The position numbers were made by a program, and so were the translations under genes. A DNA stretch of 64,000 nt, from contig NZ_QFXK01000018.1 of assembly GCF_003261635.1 (NCBI RefSeq), forward strand, positions 62,001 through 126,000, written 5' to 3'. Below the pieces are notes generated by a model. It was not told the DNA's origin, searched no databases, and worked only from the letters and a program-made list of their open reading frames with translations. Source of the stretch: Kribbella monticola. GTDB lineage: Bacteria > Actinomycetota > Actinomycetes > Propionibacteriales > Kribbellaceae. Below are positions 9,205 to 17,629 of the stretch, one piece after another; position 1 is the first letter of the stretch; the number at the start of each line of letters is the position of its first letter.

Positions 9205-9667
9205 TCATGTCGCACCAGCGCCCTCGACCGCTGCGCGACGTGTCATGGAAAGCCCACCGGCAATCCGGCGCCGCGCAGAGCTTCACCCGGCTCCAATCTC
9301 CCCGGCCCACGGTCACGACCACGGTCTCGACGATGGTGTCGAGCCATGGCCTTCCCGACCGCGCCGCGATTCGCAGCCCGCCCGAACCGTCATCGGCGAG
9401 CTGGAGCGGATACGCCGCGAAGGCCGGCGCCGCATCGACCTCACCCGAGAGCGACTGACGCAGCGCCGTACGAAGGGCGATGGCGGTGTTCAGATCCTCC
9501 GGATCCAACTCGTCACCGGCCACGAGCAGGTCGTACTCCGCGAGCCAGTCCGCCAAGTCCCCCGGCGACGCCAGCCGCTCGCCGCCGGCATGGTTCTGGC
9601 CGTGCCGGCTGAACGATCGATGGTCGACCGTGTTGAGGAACTCGGCGATCAAGTCCAATCCATCCAC
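9143..9667 (-). CDS. CGNR zinc finger (ABATE-domain) protein, likely regulator
   Basis: The C-terminus carries the CGNR zinc-finger signature: a CAAPDC pair, the RxxxWC-D-M segment, then CGNRHKTRVYRERR. The N-terminal half (GLDLIAEFLNTVDHR onward) matches the ABATE domain usually fused to it; the family is thought to contain stress-linked transcription regulators. An open frame extends to a TTG at 9727, but the paired palindromes at 9669-9733 would then fall inside the gene, so I prefer the GTG at 9667 (174 residues); GTGs at 9682 and 9688 are alternatives. It is divergent from the epoxide hydrolase and probably controls it. Confidence 0.8.
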   Translation of the reverse strand: MDGLDLIAEFLNTVDHRSFSRHGQNHAGGERLASPGDLADWLAEYDLLVAGDELDPEDLNTAIALRTALRQSLSGEVDAAPAFAAYPLQLADDGSGGLRIAARSGRPWLDTIVETVVVTVGRGDWSRVKLCAAPDCRWAFHDTSRSGRGRWCDMNVCGNRHKTRVYRERRQQAG

Positions 9668-9668
9668 G

Positions 9669-9733
9669 ACACCACTGTACACAATCACTGGTGTTGCAAA
9701 CGGGTCAACACCGCTGTTAGCTTTCAATGGTGT
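9669..9733. promoter_or_regulatory. Two 26-bp operator-like dyads in a divergent promoter
   Basis: Site 1 (9669-9694) has ACACCACTG and CACTGGTGT arms (eight of nine bases pair). Site 2 (9708-9733) has ACACCGCTG and TGGTGT arms in the same 26-bp layout. Starts are 39 bp apart. They lie between the CGNR gene and the epoxide hydrolase gene and are likely the binding sites of the CGNR protein or another local regulator. Confidence 0.65.
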
Positions 9734-9753
9734 CGATGGAAAGGATTGAGAAG

Positions 9754-10887
9754 ATGCCCGGATCCCAACGAGTACTCACGGTGTCCGACGCCGACCTCGA
9801 CGACCTTCGCGCCCGCCTGCGCGGAACGCGGTGGGCGAAGCCATGGCCGGTCGACGCCTGGACAGCCGGTACCGACAGCGACGAGTTGCGTCGACTGGTC
9901 GACTACTGGTCCACGGCGTACGACTGGCGTGAGCAGGAAGCGGCAATTAACGCCCTGCCGTCCGGGTTCGCCGACATCGGCGACACGTCCGTTCACTACC
10001 TGCGTTTCGACGCTGAGCGCGAGGGGCTACCGCTCCTGCTGGCCAACGGCTGGCCCAGTTCGTTCCTCGAACTGACCGGACTGGCCGACCGGTTGTCCGC
10101 GCCCTCGCGCTATGGCGGCAGCGCGGAGAACTCTTTCACCGTTGTCATCCCGAGCCTGCCCGGGTTCGGACTGTCTCCGCAGCGGCCCACTCTCGGCAAA
10201 GACCTGCTGACCCACGACATCTGGCACCGGCTCATGCACGACGTCCTCGGTTTCGAGCGGTACGGCGTACACGGATCCGACCTCGGTGCCGGCGACTCCA
10301 GCTTGCTCGCAGGGGCCTACCCAGAGGCAGTGGTCGGCGTACATCTCCTGGACGCCGCCGGACCGCAAAGTTACGACCCGGCAGCGTTGACAGACGAAGA
10401 ACGCGCTTATCTGGCAGCAGAAAAGGCATGGTTCGACGCCGAAGGCAGCTACTCCCACCAGCAGCAGACCCGCCCGCTGACCTTGGCCCAGGGCCTGTCC
10501 GACTCCCCATCGGGCCTGCTCGCCTGGATTCTCGAGAAGTACCGGGCATGGAGCGACTGCGATGGCGACCCGGCCGGCCGGTTCGGCGACGACTTCCTCC
10601 TGACCCAAGCATCGCTGTACTGGTTCACCAACACGATCTCGACCTCGTTCCGGCCGTACTACGAGCGAAACCACGGAATCAGGCCGAGCGTCGAGCATGT
10701 CGATGTGCCGACCGCGATCGCGCTCTTCCCCCACGACCTCGGCGGCCGGCCGCCCCGCGAGTGGGTCGAGCGGACCTACAACCTCACCCGCTACACCACG
10801 ATGCCCCGCGGAGGACACTTCGCCGCCCTCGAGGAACCAGACCTGCTCGCCGACGACCTCACCGCCTTCTTCTCCGAGCTGGCCTGA
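9754..10887 (+). CDS. Epoxide hydrolase (EHN plus alpha/beta hydrolase fold)
   Basis: The protein starts with the epoxide-hydrolase N-terminal segment (VSDADLDDLRARLRGTRW) and continues into an alpha/beta hydrolase. The nucleophile is Asp176 in HGSDLGAGD, and the catalytic His355 is in RGGHFAALEEP, with an oxyanion region around NGWPSS. This matches microsomal-type epoxide hydrolases, which open epoxides with water. An ATG at 9727 is also in frame, but it lies inside the second dyad; the ATG at 9754 has GGAAAGGA eight bases upstream and is preferred (377 residues). It is divergent from the CGNR regulator. Confidence 0.88.
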   Translation: MPGSQRVLTVSDADLDDLRARLRGTRWAKPWPVDAWTAGTDSDELRRLVDYWSTAYDWREQEAAINALPSGFADIGDTSVHYLRFDAEREGLPLLLANGWPSSFLELTGLADRLSAPSRYGGSAENSFTVVIPSLPGFGLSPQRPTLGKDLLTHDIWHRLMHDVLGFERYGVHGSDLGAGDSSLLAGAYPEAVVGVHLLDAAGPQSYDPAALTDEERAYLAAEKAWFDAEGSYSHQQQTRPLTLAQGLSDSPSGLLAWILEKYRAWSDCDGDPAGRFGDDFLLTQASLYWFTNTISTSFRPYYERNHGIRPSVEHVDVPTAIALFPHDLGGRPPREWVERTYNLTRYTTMPRGGHFAALEEPDLLADDLTAFFSELA

Positions 10888-10956
10888 CGTCCCCCTCGAT
10901 CTGCACCCTGCCGTGACACCACGGCCGCGCTGCTGCCTCGGCAGTGAGGGTGTTGA

Positions 10957-12033
10957 TCAGCAAGGAGTGGCGACGCCTGTTGAGGGAATTTGTACGGACT
11001 GCTTCAACGTGCGGATGCGGTCGATCATCGACTTGGTCTCCGCGTCCTGCTCGAGTTGGGTGTACAGGGGTCGCACGGCTTGGGTGAGGGCCTGGAGGTT
11101 GGCGGGTGTCGCGGTGACGATCTTGCCGCCGCGGTTGCAGAAGGCTGCTGCGTTGGCGGCTTCTGTGGTGCGGTGGCTGAGCGCCCACTGAAGCGTCGCG
11201 GTCGCGGCGTTTCGCAAGACGGCTTGATTCTCGGGCGACAGTCCGTTGAGGGCGGCGGAGTTCGCCACCAGGGTGTTCACCTTGGTGGTGAAGGTGACGT
11301 TGGCGGCCGCGATTCCTGGTACCGGCAAGGCGTCGGACAAGACGAAGCCGGTCTCGGCGCCGCCGAGCGTTCCGTCCCGGATGCCGGCTCCGACGGCGTC
11401 GCCGACCGGGTCGTCGGGCTTGCCACCGAGCGCACGGATGGTGGCATCGCCAAGGTCTGATTTCGCCGTACGGATGACCTTGCCCTGGAAGGCGACCGGG
11501 GTGACCAGCGCCGGACCGAAGCTGAAGGGGTGGCGCAGACTTTCGGGGATCAGCGCGAGACCGGTCGCCCCGTCCTTGTCGAGGCCTGCCATCAACTCAG
11601 CGGACAGGTCCTTGCTGGTGACGATCTCGTCAGCCAGCGCATCCGAGGTCACCAGGAACGGTGCACCGAGCGCACGCAGGGAGGTCACCCCTTCGGTGTC
11701 CCAGGTCCGGCTCGGGATCATGGCCAGATCGAGTTTGCGGTCCTTCAGCATCCGCGCGACGACCTGGTCCCACTGCTGTACGTCGTGTCCTTGCGCTTCC
11801 CACTCCGGATAGACCAGCAGCTTCCCACCGGACAACGTCCTCACCTGCTCGACGAACTGTACGATCGCGAGCCCTCCCGGCCGGCTGTCGTCATCAGCCG
11901 TTCCCAGCTTCAACGTCACCGGCGCCGACGTGTCCACAGTGTCGGTCTTTTCCGCCTTGCCGCCGCACGCTGTCGCTGCAAGCACCAGCGCGGCAGCGAT
12001 CGGAAGTGCCCAATGATGTGCTGCCTTACTCAT
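10957..12033 (-). CDS. TRAP/DctP-like substrate-binding lipoprotein, orphan
   Basis: The 358-residue product has a lipoprotein signal (hydrophobic segment ending in AATAC-GG, Cys near residue 24) and a DctP-like body, including LKLGTADDDSRPGG, FVEQVRTLSGGKL and LDLAMIPSRTWD. TRAP binding proteins deliver organic acids to DctQM membrane partners. No such partners are in the window, so it may serve a distant transporter or act as a sensor. An open frame extends upstream to 12210, but the signal peptide and a GGGGG ribosome-binding-like run support the ATG at 12033. Confidence 0.75.
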   Translation of the reverse strand: MSKAAHHWALPIAAALVLAATACGGKAEKTDTVDTSAPVTLKLGTADDDSRPGGLAIVQFVEQVRTLSGGKLLVYPEWEAQGHDVQQWDQVVARMLKDRKLDLAMIPSRTWDTEGVTSLRALGAPFLVTSDALADEIVTSKDLSAELMAGLDKDGATGLALIPESLRHPFSFGPALVTPVAFQGKVIRTAKSDLGDATIRALGGKPDDPVGDAVGAGIRDGTLGGAETGFVLSDALPVPGIAAANVTFTTKVNTLVANSAALNGLSPENQAVLRNAATATLQWALSHRTTEAANAAAFCNRGGKIVTATPANLQALTQAVRPLYTQLEQDAETKSMIDRIRTLKQSVQIPSTGVATPC

Positions 12034-12351
12034 CACAGCCCCCAAGTACTTCGAGGGCGTGGCCGCACCCGGCGACACATTTCCACTGCACCGTCGATAC
12101 CCTCCGGCGCCGAAAGGCCCCCAGCCCCAACGGCACTGGCCTGCACGAATACGTGCGGGCGCCTGCCGACCACACTTGCACCGGACTGCCCCGCCCGCCA
12201 CCTCCCACACACCGAGACCTTCCTACGCCTGATCACTGCTAGTGGAATGCGGCAGCCGCGTCTGGTGATCGCCGGCAATTGAGCGCACAGTCGCAGGAGG
12301 ACCTGGACGCAGCAGGCATCTGCCTGGCGACAGTGACGAAAGGAAAAGACA
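12034..12351. other. Gene-less divergent intergenic region
   Basis: These 318 bases lie between the start of the DctP-like lipoprotein and the start of a second lipoprotein on the other strand. I see no RNA gene or strong palindrome, and the open frames here are arginine/proline-rich shadows. It presumably holds both promoters. A purine-rich AAAGGAAAAG about five bases before 12352 serves as the ribosome-binding site of the second lipoprotein. Confidence 0.5.
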
Positions 12352-12999
12352 ATGAGCGGACCTCTCCGCTCGAAAGCCTCAGCACTCACCGCTGTCGTGC
12401 TGCTGACTGCCCTGGCCGGCTGTACCGGAACCAGCGAATCACCGAGCACCGCCACGTCGTCGCCTGCCGCGGCGTCCAGTCCAGCGCAGTTCACCAGCCG
12501 GGTCTTCTCCCTGCCCTTGACGGTCACGCTGCCCGCTTCGCTGATGCCTGAGCCGAGCGAGGACACCAAGAACTTGATCAGCTGGAACGCAGTCAGCGGG
12601 AGTGGCGGCATGAGGTTCCTGCTCCCGATCGTGGTGTACCACCCGGACAGCACCACTCCGGCGCCACTGCCCAAGGACTACCCGGCATATCTCCGCGGGC
12701 TGGTGGACGCCGGCGGCACGCTCGCTGACGAAAGCAGGACCACGGTCGCCGGTCACGCCACGATCTTGCTGACCGGCACCACCTCACGAGCACTGGACGG
12801 CACGTTGGGTTGCCCCGCACCGACCACCCCGAGGGAAGTCTGCTTCGGTCTACAACCCGACCTGGTCCTCCGCATCGCCATCATCGACCTCGGCGGCAGA
12901 ACGCTGCTGGCCTGGGCCAGGAGCCCGCAAGGCGATTCCGGGGCACCGCAGTTCTTCACCGACTTCGAGGCCATGATCCACAGCCTGAAACTCACCTGA
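12352..12999 (+). CDS. Hypothetical lipoprotein
   Basis: The 215-residue product has a charged start, a hydrophobic segment and a lipobox LAGC with Cys near residue 24, followed by a Ser/Thr/Pro/Ala-rich linker. The rest is a compact alpha/beta-looking domain with three cysteines beyond the lipobox; two (GCPAPTTPREVC) could form a disulfide. I do not recognise the family. A good ribosome-binding site (AAAGGAAAAG) precedes the ATG. Confidence 0.75.
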   Translation: MSGPLRSKASALTAVVLLTALAGCTGTSESPSTATSSPAAASSPAQFTSRVFSLPLTVTLPASLMPEPSEDTKNLISWNAVSGSGGMRFLLPIVVYHPDSTTPAPLPKDYPAYLRGLVDAGGTLADESRTTVAGHATILLTGTTSRALDGTLGCPAPTTPREVCFGLQPDLVLRIAIIDLGGRTLLAWARSPQGDSGAPQFFTDFEAMIHSLKLT

Positions 13000-13145
13000 C
13001 AACGGTCACTGTGGCGGGGCTGTCGTTGGCTGTGGGTGACGGTCGGCGCAGGGAATCCCTGGACCTTGAGCCCGGGCTCTTCCTCCCTGCACGGGCGCGA
13101 CTTACGTTGTGCTGGCAAGTCCCCTGCGTCGAGATGGAGACTCCG

Positions 13146-14195
13146 ATGGCGCTCAAGAGCTGGACCACACCTGTCGCCCTCGTCGCGACTGCCGCGCTTA
13201 CTCTGGCGGGGATCACAGCACCTGTCGCCAGCGCGAAGCAGCCGACCGGCGCCACCACGGCGAAGGCGCTGGTCTTCATACCGAACCCAGTGCAGTCCAG
13301 CGGCGACCAGACGCTCACTGACCAGAAGGACTCCGCGACGGCGGTTCCCCGCGGCGAGTACTACGAGGTCACGTTGACCGACCTCGACGGCTCGGGCTAC
13401 CTGCGCGGCAAGTGGGCGAACGTCCGGAGTACGACCGGCACCCCGGCGTACACCACCAACGGGACCTATTACTACAACCGGCACGACGACCAGTTCGAGC
13501 AGGTGATGGCGTACTTCTGGGGGACCGAGGCGCAGAAGTACCTGCAGTCGCTCGGCTTCGGCAGCGAGCTGCCGCCGGTGAACGCCGAAAGCCAGGACTA
13601 CAAGGTCGACCAGTACGGCGTGGACAACTCGTTCTCGTGGGACAAACACGACACGATCACGCTGGGCAAGGGTGGCGTGGACGACGCCGAGGACGGCGAG
13701 GTGATCGTGCACGAGACCGGACACGCCGTGCACGACGCCCAGGTGGCGGGTTTCGGCGCCTCACTCGAGGCCGGCTCGATCGGCGAGGCCTGGGGCGACT
13801 ACTTCGCGGTGACTGTCGGCGACTGGGTGGCGAAGAAGTACGGCGTACCGGTGAAGGCGCCGCTGGTGTGCGTGGCGGACTGGGACTCGGTTTCGTACAC
13901 GTCGACGGTTCCGCACTGCCTGCGTCGCCTGGATGCCGGCAAGCACTATCCGGAGGACGTCGAAGGAGAGGTGCACGCCGACGGCGAGATCTGGTCGCAG
14001 GCACTGTTCCAGATCCGTACGGCGCTCGGCCCGACGGTTGCCGACCGCATCATTGTCAACGCACAGTTCGGCTTCGCGCCGGACACCAGCTTCGCAGCCG
14101 CGGCCCGGCACACGGTCGCGACCGCGCAGTCGATGTACGGCGCCACCCAGGCCGCCGCAGTACAGAAGGCCTTCGCCGACCGCGGCATTCTCTGA
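13146..14195 (+). CDS. Secreted M36/fungalysin-like zinc metalloprotease
   Basis: The protein (349 residues) has a Sec signal peptide (about residues 1-30, ending ASA) and a gluzincin active site: HETGH at 189-193 and the third zinc ligand Glu214 in GSIGEAWGDYF. The segment with NAESQDYKVDQYGVDNSF and the late EGEVHADGEIW region fit M36-like secreted peptidases. There is no long FTP propeptide, so it is shorter than classic fungalysins. The ATG at 13146 is preferred over one at 13134 because GGAGA lies five bases upstream. It likely acts outside the cell. It is followed by a strong shared terminator. Confidence 0.8.
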   Translation: MALKSWTTPVALVATAALTLAGITAPVASAKQPTGATTAKALVFIPNPVQSSGDQTLTDQKDSATAVPRGEYYEVTLTDLDGSGYLRGKWANVRSTTGTPAYTTNGTYYYNRHDDQFEQVMAYFWGTEAQKYLQSLGFGSELPPVNAESQDYKVDQYGVDNSFSWDKHDTITLGKGGVDDAEDGEVIVHETGHAVHDAQVAGFGASLEAGSIGEAWGDYFAVTVGDWVAKKYGVPVKAPLVCVADWDSVSYTSTVPHCLRRLDAGKHYPEDVEGEVHADGEIWSQALFQIRTALGPTVADRIIVNAQFGFAPDTSFAAAARHTVATAQSMYGATQAAAVQKAFADRGIL

Positions 14196-14209
14196 GCAGG
14201 CGCGCAGTG

Positions 14210-14235
14210 GCGCCGGCCTCAGGGGAGGCCGGCGC
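14210..14235. terminator. Bidirectional terminator
   Basis: An 11-bp perfect stem, GCGCCGGCCTC with GAGGCCGGCGC around an AGGG loop, lies between the convergent protease and PRC-barrel genes and could serve both. No T tract is present. Confidence 0.7.
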
Positions 14236-14247
14236 GAGGCGTTGGTG

Positions 14248-14613
14248 TCACATACCGCGTTTGTAGTAGTCGCCGTAGTAGTTGCCCAGACGGTCGCGGT
14301 AGTCGCGGTCGTCGTAGTCGGACGTGTCGGGGTCGTACTCAGGGGCGTCCTTGATCTGGTCCTTGGTGCGGTCGACGTAGATCTTCTTGTCGGCGTCGTC
14401 GATCCGTTGGACGACGCCGGCAGGCAGGAGAACCTTGTGGCCGAGGATCCACGGCCCGGTGTCGACCACGATCGACGCGGCGCCGACGTCGTCGGTCGCC
14501 TTGTCGACCTTGCCGATGTCGCCATCGGTGGCCGCGATCTTGTAACCGACGATGTCGGTGCCCTGGGTGTAGCCCACATCCTCTCGGTAGTTCCACGGAT
14601 CGAATGTGCTCAT
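14248..14613 (-). CDS. PRC-barrel domain protein
   Basis: The 121-residue product has an N-terminal PRC-barrel-like beta domain: VGYKIAATDGDIGKVDKATDD, IVVDTGPWILGHKVLLPAG and a final strand with IYVDRTKDQIKDAPEYDP. This resembles small actinobacterial PRC-barrel proteins of unknown role. The C-terminus is an acidic, Tyr/Asp/Arg-rich tail that looks disordered. An open frame extends to 14670, but the ATG at 14613 begins a typical MSTFDPW sequence and is preceded by GGAAGG. Confidence 0.8.
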   Translation of the reverse strand: MSTFDPWNYREDVGYTQGTDIVGYKIAATDGDIGKVDKATDDVGAASIVVDTGPWILGHKVLLPAGVVQRIDDADKKIYVDRTKDQIKDAPEYDPDTSDYDDRDYRDRLGNYYGDYYKRGM

Positions 14614-14781
14614 GGTGGCCTTCCTTCCACACAGGGCCGGTCCCAGTGACCGGGGTGCTGCGGTACCCACCTGAGTCCCTTAAATGCGCGAACACCCGGT
14701 CCGCCGACTCCTGCGCGGTCGATTACCGGATAGTTCGCAAGTTGCCGGGCTTGGGCGTGGGGTGGTGGGTACGTCGGGGAG

Positions 14782-15963
14782 ATGACCTCCTCGATTCAGC
14801 AGCTTGGGGCGGCCCTGGAGATCGACGGGCGGCTCACCGAGATCGAGCGCAGTCTGAATCTGCTGCTCAACACGACGCCGGTCAACGCGGCCGAGGCGTG
14901 GGTGGACTTCGAACGCGGCGATTTCGGAGCCGCTCCCACGCTCCGCCTGAGACCGCTGGAGTTCGACCCCGACCTGGTACGACGCGACCTCTACAACCTC
15001 GAGATCGAGAACGTCGCCGATCCCGCGTTGCACACCCTCTTCCGGGCCAAGCGTGACGAGCTGAGCCGGGTGATCACAGCTTTGGAGGACCGCGACACCT
15101 CACGCTTCGTGTACGGATCACTGCAGCTGTACGGCGAACTCGCACCGACTCTCGTCTCCGCCGCGGAGGAGTTGCTCGAACTCATCCCGCCCCAAGCGGC
15201 CAGCACGAGCAGCGTCACGGCCGGCGCGTTCGCGCAGGCGGCCCGGGAGGAGTTCGACCGGTACCGCGCTGTGTATCCGGACTTTCCAGCAGACGTCGAG
15301 GTACGAGAAGACGTCTCGGAGCTGATGGTGTCGTTCGGTCGCCTACTCATCCCCGAGTCCGCCGCCATCAGGAAGGACCGCGTCGAACCTCTGTTGCACC
15401 ACGAGGTCGGCACCCACGTCGTCACCTACCAGAACGGCGCGCGGCAACCCCTGACCCTGTTGACGATCGGCCTGCCTGGCTACGACGAGACCCAGGAGGG
15501 CCTTGCCGTACTGGCGGAGTATCTGACCGGTGGGCTGGATCCGCGGCGCCTCCGTGTGCTGGCGGCGAGGGTGGTCGCCATCGACAGGCTGCTCGACGGC
15601 GCCGAGTTCCTGGAGATTTTCGAGTCTCTGCGAGCGCAGTACCGGATGCCGACCAGAACGGCGTGGTCGATCGCTACTCGTGTCGTGGTCGGCGGTGGGT
15701 CCGTGAAGGACGCCATCTATCTGCGAGGCATCACCCGCATCCTCGACATCCTCGCGGAAGGCGGCAGCCTCGACGTCCTGTTCGTCGGCAAGCTCGCAGT
15801 CGACCACATCCCGTTGATCCAGGACCTGCTCGACCGCGAGGTGCTCAGCCCACCGTGGGTTCGTCCTCGCTGGCTTGACGTTCCCGGCGCAAAGGAGCGC
15901 CTCGACAGATTGCGCGCAGGCGCATCGGTCACGGATCTCTACGAAGGAGAGGTGGCGGCATGA
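14782..15963 (+). CDS. QEGLA-motif DUF1704 peptidase-like protein
   Basis: The 393-residue protein carries the two signatures of DUF1704: HHEVGTH with HExxxH (His207, Glu208, His212) and QEGLA at 238-242 followed by LAEYLTGG. This family includes the tyrosine carboxypeptidase MATCAP in animals, which uses the same metal site, so a zinc carboxypeptidase role is possible. Bacterial members are named after an old link to flavohaemoglobin expression. Its last four bases (ATGA) overlap the start of the ATP-grasp gene, so the two are coupled and probably act on the same molecule. Confidence 0.85.
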   Translation: MTSSIQQLGAALEIDGRLTEIERSLNLLLNTTPVNAAEAWVDFERGDFGAAPTLRLRPLEFDPDLVRRDLYNLEIENVADPALHTLFRAKRDELSRVITALEDRDTSRFVYGSLQLYGELAPTLVSAAEELLELIPPQAASTSSVTAGAFAQAAREEFDRYRAVYPDFPADVEVREDVSELMVSFGRLLIPESAAIRKDRVEPLLHHEVGTHVVTYQNGARQPLTLLTIGLPGYDETQEGLAVLAEYLTGGLDPRRLRVLAARVVAIDRLLDGAEFLEIFESLRAQYRMPTRTAWSIATRVVVGGGSVKDAIYLRGITRILDILAEGGSLDVLFVGKLAVDHIPLIQDLLDREVLSPPWVRPRWLDVPGAKERLDRLRAGASVTDLYEGEVAA

Positions 15964-16958
15964 GGCTCGCCTTCTTTGTCAACGACGTCGAAACCGAGAT
16001 CGACGAGTACACCACCACGCGGCTGGCGCGCGCCGCCGCCCAGGGCGGCCACGAGGTCTGGTACGTCGGCGTCGGTGACGTGGAACTCGGCGAAAGCAAC
16101 CAGCAATTGCTCGCCCGCGCTCATGCTGCCGAGTTCGCAGCGGACGACACGCTGGAGACCTTCATGCTCCGGGTCAAGGAGCGCCCCGCCGAGCGGATCG
16201 TGATGGACGACCTCGACGCGCTGTTCCTGCGCAACGAATCGATCGACGATCTGCAGGCCCGGCCGTGGGCGAGTCCGCTGGGCGTGGTGTTCGGCCAGAT
16301 GCTCAAGGCTCGCGGCGTCACGGTGGTGAACGAGCCGACCTCGCTGGCCCGGGCCACGAGCAAGCTCTACCTGGAGGAGTTCCCGGAGAAGATCCGGCCG
16401 CGCTCGCTGGTGACCCGCGACCCGGAAAGCATCCAGCGGTTCGCCGACGAGGTCGGCCACTGCGTGGTCAAGCCGCTGTACGGAGCCAAGGGCCGCAACG
16501 TGTTCATGGTCCAGGGCCCAGGCGAGGCGAACCTCGCGCAGATGACCGAGGCGGTGCTCCAGGACGGCTACGCGGTCGTTCAGGAGTTCGTCGACGGCGG
16601 TGAGGACGGCGACGCCCGGATCTTCCTGCTCGACGGGCAACTCCTCGAGCGCGACGGGAAGACGGCCGCGTTCCGCCGGGTCCCCACCGGCAACGACCCG
16701 CGAGCCAACATCAGCGCCGGCGGACGCTCGGTCCCGCTCGAGATCGGTCCGGTGGAACGCGACATCGTCGAGGCGATGGGTGACAAACTCGTTGCCGATG
16801 GCATGTACTTCGTCGGCATCGACGTGATCGGCGGCAAGGTGGTCGAGATCAACGCGGAGAGCCCGGGCGGCATGCAGAGCGTCGAAAGGCTGTACGACAT
16901 CGACGTCTGCCCCACGGTCATCGAGTCCCTGGAACGCCGCGTCGCCTCGAAGCCCTGA
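15960..16958 (+). CDS. ATP-grasp ligase, glutathione-synthetase-like
   Basis: The 332-residue protein follows the GshB pattern: an N-terminal nucleotide-like domain, NEPTSLARATSKLYLEEF, the ATP-grasp segment VVKPLYGAKGRNVF, an EFVDGGEDGDARIFLL strand, and EINAESPGGM near the end, where Glu and Asn bind metal. ATP-grasp enzymes join a carboxylate to an amine through an acyl phosphate. Actinobacteria usually make mycothiol rather than glutathione, so the product here may be another peptide. The start overlaps the QEGLA gene by four bases. Confidence 0.85.
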   Translation: MRLAFFVNDVETEIDEYTTTRLARAAAQGGHEVWYVGVGDVELGESNQQLLARAHAAEFAADDTLETFMLRVKERPAERIVMDDLDALFLRNESIDDLQARPWASPLGVVFGQMLKARGVTVVNEPTSLARATSKLYLEEFPEKIRPRSLVTRDPESIQRFADEVGHCVVKPLYGAKGRNVFMVQGPGEANLAQMTEAVLQDGYAVVQEFVDGGEDGDARIFLLDGQLLERDGKTAAFRRVPTGNDPRANISAGGRSVPLEIGPVERDIVEAMGDKLVADGMYFVGIDVIGGKVVEINAESPGGMQSVERLYDIDVCPTVIESLERRVASKP

Positions 16959-16966
16959 GCCCCACG

Positions 16967-17587
16967 TCACCAGATGCCGGGGACGAGGCGGCGCTTGCCG
17001 GCGGCGTACTGCGTGTAGGCGGCGCCGAGATTGTCGAAGAGGGCGGCCTCCTCGACACGGATCCGCAGGATCAGGCCGATCGTGGGGAGCGTGCCGATGA
17101 ACAGCAGGGACAGCCAGTTCCCGAAGGTGAGGCCGATGCCGAGCAGAACCAGGACGACACCCGAATAGCTGGGGTGCCGGACCCAGCGATACGGGCCGGA
17201 CTGGACGACCGGCTGGCCCTCGGTCACGCGTACGTCGTACGTGAACCACCTGCCCAGGGTGACGATCGCCCACAGCCGCACGGTTGCACCGGCGAGGATC
17301 GTGGCGATCCCGAGGCCGAAGACGAACCAGCGGATCGCCGAATGATCCGGCGCGATCGTCGCGCTCCTGACGCGGATGGCACTGAGGGTGGAAGCGATGA
17401 AACCGGTGGCGGCGAACAGGAGCACCAGCGGCAAGGTGCCCCGATCCAGTCCGACGTGGCTCGCCCTCGCGCGTCGCCGTCGTACGAGCGCTACCACGGA
17501 CGAGCCGGCCTGCAGTATGGCGAACAGCCCGACCGCGATCCCGAAGAGCAACTCGGCCCGGCTGTCGGCAAAGGGAAGGGGATCCAT
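16967..17587 (-). CDS. Isoprenylcysteine carboxyl methyltransferase-like membrane protein
   Basis: The 206-residue protein has about five hydrophobic segments and the ICMT/PEMT-type signature RWVRHPSYSGVVL, followed by a membrane hairpin and RVEEAALFDNLGAAYTQYAA. The family uses S-adenosylmethionine to methylate lipids or small molecules in membranes; bacterial substrates are usually unknown. The ATG at 17587 has a strong AAGGGAAGGGGG upstream, so I prefer it over the longer GTG at 17608. The ending is nine bases from the convergent ATP-grasp gene. Confidence 0.82.
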   Translation of the reverse strand: MDPLPFADSRAELLFGIAVGLFAILQAGSSVVALVRRRRARASHVGLDRGTLPLVLLFAATGFIASTLSAIRVRSATIAPDHSAIRWFVFGLGIATILAGATVRLWAIVTLGRWFTYDVRVTEGQPVVQSGPYRWVRHPSYSGVVLVLLGIGLTFGNWLSLLFIGTLPTIGLILRIRVEEAALFDNLGAAYTQYAAGKRRLVPGIW

Positions 17588-17629
17588 GAGCAACCCCCTT
17601 CCCTTCACGTGTTCAGCCGAGCATATGGG

